Source: Balneolales bacterium
GTDB taxonomy: Bacteria > Bacteroidota > Rhodothermia > Balneolales > Natronogracilivirgulaceae
Direction of reading: 5' to 3'
DNA length: 9,027 nt
Assembly: GCA_007131625.1 (NCBI GenBank)
Contig: SLQC01000265.1
Location: forward strand, 1-9,027
The notes under the pieces are model-generated. The model did no database searches and had not been told where the DNA came from. It saw only the letters and a program-made list of their open reading frames with translations. Positions 5,943-9,027 of the stretch are shown here, piece after piece. The position numbers and the translations under genes are program-made. The first letter of the stretch is position 1. Every line of letters starts with the position of its first letter.

Positions 5943-7802
5943 CTATTTGATCAATAACATGGATCGGGTTTGCACAAAATCGCCGGTATTCAGGCGGTAC
6001 AGGTACATACCACTGGCGGCTCCGGAGGCATCCCAGACGGCACTGTGTTGTCCGGCCGACCGGGCTTCCTGATCGACCAGTGTTTCCACCAGTCGCCCCA
6101 TAACATCGTAGACCTGCAGAGTCACGGTTTCCGATTGCGGCAGGCTGTATTCGATCACCGTGACCGGGTTGAACGGATTGGGGTGATTCTGGTGCAGTTC
6201 CGGCTGCCGGGGCAGTTGCCAATCCGGATCCACCGATGTGGACAGCTTACCGGTTCCTTTTAATTGTATCTCCAGCGGATCATCCCGGTTGGGGGCATCA
6301 TGGTGGATTACCAGGGTGGCCTGAAACGTATCGGCGCTTTCCGGCCGGAATTCGACTTCTACCACCCAGATGCTGTCCGGTTCCAGCGTGTAATCGCCTT
6401 TTCCCCGGATGATTGCAAACGTACCGTTTTGGGTATTGTTCAGCGACACGTCCCCGCTCATGGTTACGTTGCCTGAGTTGCGCAGAGTATAGATCCGGGT
6501 TGTGGAGCTGTCCGTTTCCACCTCCCCGTAATCGTATTCCTCTTCTTTCGGGGCAACCTGAACGATCGATACCTCGGGCTGATCCACGGCATCGTCGGTT
6601 TCCTGCCAGGCCAGCACCGGATATCCCTCGGTCAGCTGCCAGACTTCGTCAAAATCCAGTTCATACATGTGGATGTAGGCGTTCTGGCCGGTCATCTGGC
6701 CGGTTGTCAAACCTTTGGCACCTGAAACGTCCCTGTCTCCGGCTCCTTTACTCTGCCCGGAGTTTTCAGCATCCCAGTATGTTGAGTTGATAATGCCTGA
6801 ATAGAGCGTTCCGATTAATCCACCCACATCCTCATTCCCTGAAACCACACCCGACGCATACGACTCCGTTATCCTGGCATAATAGGATAGTTCTAAATCA
6901 AGATGTATGCTCTCATTTGCACCAACCAGTCCACCGACATTGCTTTCACCAGACACATTTACCATTGCATAAGAAGCATTTATATCACCACCCCAATTCC
7001 AACCAACCAAACCACCAATGGTTGAATTGCCGGATATCTCACCCATGGCAATTGAGTTATAGACTTTTCCGTCAAAGACATTTGACCCTACAAGTCCACC
7101 AATGACACCCCCGTTCCCTGAAACCTCAATATTTGCAAATGAATTTTGAATTACCCCATTATTATCCCCAACCAATCCACCAAGCCCATCTCCAGAAAGT
7201 GCACCACTAAATCTTGAACCGGATAATATTCCTAACCCATGACTACCAATTACCCCACCAATAAAACTGTTTCCTGAAATTTCCGCGTCTATAATATGAA
7301 TGTTGTGCAATTCAGAATTTCCTGCCGAACCTGTCAGGCCTCCCACAGCTTGATCTCCATGAATAGACAATTTTTCAAGCGTGATGTTTTTTATCAATAC
7401 ACCCCTCACATACCCGAAAAGTCCAACACGACTTTCTTCAGGACGGTTGATCGTTATATTTGAAATTGTAAAACCGTTTCCATCAAAAGTTCCCGTAAAC
7501 GGATGATCATCATCGGGTATTTTACGCCGGCCAATCGGTTCAAAACCTTTTCCTTCATGCCAATCCGCCGTCTCACCTGCATCAATATCGTTGATCAGAA
7601 CAAAATGCCTGTCCAATTGATCCAGCTCACCTGCCGCCTGAAGCTGTTCCAGTGTGGCAATCTGGTATGGATCCTCCTCGATTCCCGAGCCTCCGGCGAA
7701 CTGGGCAAGAGCCGATCCCGGCAGGATGAATAGGACCCAAAACAGGTTTAACAGGAACTGTACATGCTGCCGGTTCTTAATTACTTGCACCAATAGTTTC
7801 AT
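5943..7802 (-). CDS. Secreted GLUG-repeat protein, single module with choice-of-anchor-D domain and T9SS type A sorting domain
   Basis: The 619-residue product starts at an ATG with a good Shine-Dalgarno. The signal peptide ends GSALA|QF (cut after Ala33). Its order of parts matches module 1 of the 1002-residue neighbour. GGSGIEEDPYQIATLEQL (37-54) and FDGNGFTISNITINR...GLFGY come first, then seven GLUG-type repeats (about 152-350) capped by TYWDAENSGQ. WQLTEGYPVLAWQ (388-400) follows, then a choice-of-anchor-D/ASH-like domain (about 415-517, with TLRNSGN and EPDSIWVVEVEFRPE). The sorting domain is 536-619 (LHQNHPNPFNPVTVIEYSLP ... LLIK). That domain is about 80% identical to the one in the YWTD protein, much closer than to its own GLUG paralog. 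No cysteine is visible. A beta-solenoid surface protein is expected, with unknown ligand. GC content steps from about 59% in the sorting domain to about 41% in the GLUG part and up again at the N-terminus. Confidence 0.92.
   Translation of the reverse strand: MKLLVQVIKNRQHVQFLLNLFWVLFILPGSALAQFAGGSGIEEDPYQIATLEQLQAAGELDQLDRHFVLINDIDAGETADWHEGKGFEPIGRRKIPDDDHPFTGTFDGNGFTISNITINRPEESRVGLFGYVRGVLIKNITLEKLSIHGDQAVGGLTGSAGNSELHNIHIIDAEISGNSFIGGVIGSHGLGILSGSRFSGALSGDGLGGLVGDNNGVIQNSFANIEVSGNGGVIGGLVGSNVFDGKVYNSIAMGEISGNSTIGGLVGWNWGGDINASYAMVNVSGESNVGGLVGANESIHLDLELSYYARITESYASGVVSGNEDVGGLIGTLYSGIINSTYWDAENSGQSKGAGDRDVSGAKGLTTGQMTGQNAYIHMYELDFDEVWQLTEGYPVLAWQETDDAVDQPEVSIVQVAPKEEEYDYGEVETDSSTTRIYTLRNSGNVTMSGDVSLNNTQNGTFAIIRGKGDYTLEPDSIWVVEVEFRPESADTFQATLVIHHDAPNRDDPLEIQLKGTGKLSTSVDPDWQLPRQPELHQNHPNPFNPVTVIEYSLPQSETVTLQVYDVMGRLVETLVDQEARSAGQHSAVWDASGAASGMYLYRLNTGDFVQTRSMLLIK
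6103..6182. repeat. 80-bp direct repeat, copy 2 (sorting-domain core of the 619-residue GLUG gene)
   Basis: This is the partner of 582-661, in the same orientation and offset by 5521 bp, with one mismatch (6134). Exact runs are 31 bp (6103-6133) and 48 bp (6135-6182). Other shared parts of the two GLUG genes, such as 6570-6710 versus 4208-4345, look only about 80-85% identical by eye. This stretch is therefore unusually well conserved. Confidence 0.92.
7627..7658. repeat. 32-bp exact direct repeat, copy 2 (N-terminal cassette of the 619-residue GLUG gene)
   Basis: This stretch is identical to 5420-5451 and encodes the same ATLEQLQAAGE segment. The match is broken by single mismatches on both sides (7626 and 7659). 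Confidence 0.85.
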
Positions 7803-7808
7803 ATTTGA

Positions 7809-7814
7809 TCCTCT
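7809..7814 (-). promoter_or_regulatory. Ribosome-binding site of the 619-residue GLUG gene
   Basis: The minus strand reads AAAGAGGATCAAATATG. AGAGGA sits 6 nt before the ATG at 7802, which supports that start. It is the best Shine-Dalgarno in the window. The YWTD gene has only AAGAGA, and the 1002-residue gene has none. Confidence 0.55.
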
Positions 7815-7841
7815 TTAATCCAATGGTTTATTTTTTTGAAA

Positions 7842-7873
7842 GGTATATGTCCGGCTTCCACCGGACATACACC
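7842..7873 (-). terminator. Inverted repeat after the beta-helix gene, possible terminator or processing hairpin
   Basis: TATGTCCGG (7846-7854) pairs with CCGGACATA (7861-7869) across a 6-nt loop. After one A/C mismatch, three more pairs extend the stem to 7842 and 7873. It starts 11 nt after the stop codon at 7885. On the minus strand it is followed by TTTCAAAAAAATAAACC, so the U-run is only three long and no classical intrinsic terminator is formed. Its position just after a stop and before the next gene matches the hairpin at 2530-2562. Confidence 0.45.
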
Positions 7874-7884
7874 CAATAATGAAG

Positions 7885-9027
7885 TTATTTAATCAGCGAT
7901 ATCTGCCGGTTGAATTGACTTTGCAAACCTTGCTCTGTGCTGACGGTCATGCGCACCACATAGATCCCGCTTGAGGCGTTCACGGCATTCCAGGCGATTT
8001 CATGGCGGCCGGCACCGTAACCCTGATCGGTCAGTACGGCCACCCGGCGGCCCAGCAGGTCGTAGATCTCCAGGCGCACCCGGCTGTTCTCCGGCAGTTC
8101 AAACGGAATCACCGTCACCGGGTTGAACGGGTTGGGGTAGGCGGCTTCCAAAATGAAGGCTTCCGGCCGGGAGTCCTGCGATGGGCGCGGACCCTCAGAT
8201 ACGATGGGATCCCGGCGTGACTTGCCGGCTGCTTCCTGCTGGATGAGTCTTCGGTTCAGATACGCTTCCATCAGATTCCAGTTCTCTCCATCATGGAACT
8301 CCTCGCCCCCGTCCAGCATCCATGCCTGGTCCAAAACCTGCAGGGCAGCGCTATAGTCGCGATGGTGAATGTACCCCGAAATCTCGTTTTCAAAAAGCGC
8401 CAGCCGGTTTTCGGTCAGCTGAATATACGGCCCATAGCTGTCATTGAGCTGTCCGGCCAGCTCGTAGTCCTCGTCCCGGAAGGCCAGGCGGATCTCCAGA
8501 AGCAGGGCCGTCTCCACCGCCCGGCGTACGTCATATGAGTCGCCGAATTCCGTGGATATCCTCGATCGCCGCGACGCCCATTCGGCGATGGTGGACAGAA
8601 TTTCGTCCCGCAGTCCCAATGCGTCATTTCGGTCCATGCGCATATAGATATACAGATCCGTAAGCCGACGGTCGTTATGCACGCGGTAGGGGTCTGCTTC
8701 CAGCTCATCGATCAGATCCAGCAGCATTTGACGGCGTTGCTCCTCGGCAGAACCCGTTGATTTGGCCAGAGGAGATCCGGCTCCGGCGCTAACAGTCTCG
8801 TCACTCGAGATGTGATTGGAAAAGTTAACCGAACCAACAAACCAGGAGGAACTGGCCCCGCCAGAGCTTCCCCAAAAGCAATCTTCCGCATGTACGGTAT
8901 GACTGCTATTCCAGTTGGCAATGAGCTCATCGGGCATAGGGTCACTCACCGTGTTCAGCCCTCCCTTCGATCCATCTCCCAGGAAAGCCGTCGAGCTGCT
9001 GCTTACATGAATCTCCGTGGTTTCCTC
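7885..9027 (-). CDS. Probable right-handed beta-helix secreted protein with helical linker and T9SS type A sorting domain, C-terminal part (5' end outside window)
   Basis: The frame is open to the window edge, so 380 C-terminal residues are visible. The GTG at 8949 is an internal codon. Counting from that codon, N-W-N-S-S-H-T-V-H-A-E-D-C-F-W-G-S-S-G-G (11-30), then GSVNFSNHI (39-47), resembles the last coil of parallel beta-helix proteins (NSS.V.A..N.WG.SGP...G.V..S..L). Residues about 65-245 are charged and alpha-helical, with pairs resembling tetratricopeptide helices (RDEDYELAGQLND; HRDYSAALQVLDQAWML), and have no domain I can name. Residues about 265-354 are the sorting domain (AAYPNPFNPVTVIPFELP ... 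QISLIK). The product is probably a large exported surface protein. No enzymatic motif is visible. The stop lies 82 bp before the start of the 619-residue GLUG gene, so co-transcription is possible. Confidence 0.75.
   Translation of the reverse strand, partial: EETTEIHVSSSSTAFLGDGSKGGLNTVSDPMPDELIANWNSSHTVHAEDCFWGSSGGASSSWFVGSVNFSNHISSDETVSAGAGSPLAKSTGSAEEQRRQMLLDLIDELEADPYRVHNDRRLTDLYIYMRMDRNDALGLRDEILSTIAEWASRRSRISTEFGDSYDVRRAVETALLLEIRLAFRDEDYELAGQLNDSYGPYIQLTENRLALFENEISGYIHHRDYSAALQVLDQAWMLDGGEEFHDGENWNLMEAYLNRRLIQQEAAGKSRRDPIVSEGPRPSQDSRPEAFILEAAYPNPFNPVTVIPFELPENSRVRLEIYDLLGRRVAVLTDQGYGAGRHEIAWNAVNASSGIYVVRMTVSTEQGLQSQFNRQISLIK

Noticed and set aside
6413..6790. A 125-codon plus-strand open frame opposite the 619-residue GLUG gene
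   Set aside because: It is Arg/Pro/Ser-rich in the way antisense frames of GC-rich coding DNA usually are, and it overlaps a well-supported gene.
7831..7837. T7 run next to the 7842-7873 hairpin as part of an intrinsic terminator
   Set aside because: The T run precedes the hairpin on the plus strand and is an A run on the transcribed minus strand, so it cannot be a U tail for the minus-strand genes.
8415..8945. Two overlapping minus-strand frames (8415-8708 and 8712-8945) in another phase of the beta-helix gene
   Set aside because: The main frame continues unbroken through both and contains the WG..GG and helical segments; these are shifted readings of the same DNA.

Overview
The window looks chromosomal and comes from a member of the FCB group (Bacteroidota/Rhodothermota/Balneolota-like). 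Four consecutive minus-strand genes end in the type A C-terminal sorting domain of the type IX secretion system (T9SS), with the core YPNPFNPVT...LP, then [IV]YD[VIL].GR.V..L.D, W[DN]A....SG.Y, and a final hydrophobic-Lys end. T9SS is confined to this group. The exact PNPFNPVTVIEYSLP wording suggests a Balneolota/Rhodothermota lineage, but that is an inference from memory of the family.

Layout. Positions 1-379 (+) hold the 3' end of an AbiEii/AbiGii-type nucleotidyltransferase toxin gene, convergent with everything that follows. Then come four minus-strand genes, listed here from left to right, which is the reverse of transcription order. The first (422-2512) is a secreted protein with twelve YWTD (LDL-receptor class B) repeats, enough for two six-bladed beta-propellers. 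The second (2578-5586) is a 1002-residue double-module GLUG-repeat protein with a choice-of-anchor-D (ASH/HYDIN-like) domain between its modules. The third (5943-7802) is a 619-residue single-module GLUG protein of the same family. The fourth (7885 to the window edge) is the C-terminal part of a probable right-handed beta-helix protein with a helical linker. Gaps between them are 65, 356 and 82 bp. The two short gaps each carry a clear inverted repeat. The 356-bp gap is AT-rich and holds no convincing gene.

How they fit together. All four products look like exported, elongated or propeller-shaped surface or secreted proteins that use the same secretion route. The three complete ones have signal peptides cut before Gln and share a mature N-terminal cassette (QF..G.G.E.DP.Q.A). 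The YWTD protein and the 619-residue GLUG protein are otherwise unrelated, yet share an almost identical sorting domain at the DNA level (79 of 80 bases in the core). The region therefore reads as a modular array of cell-surface proteins that exchange N- and C-terminal cassettes around different bodies. Their ligands cannot be told from sequence. No tRNA, rRNA, CRISPR array, transposase or attachment site was seen.
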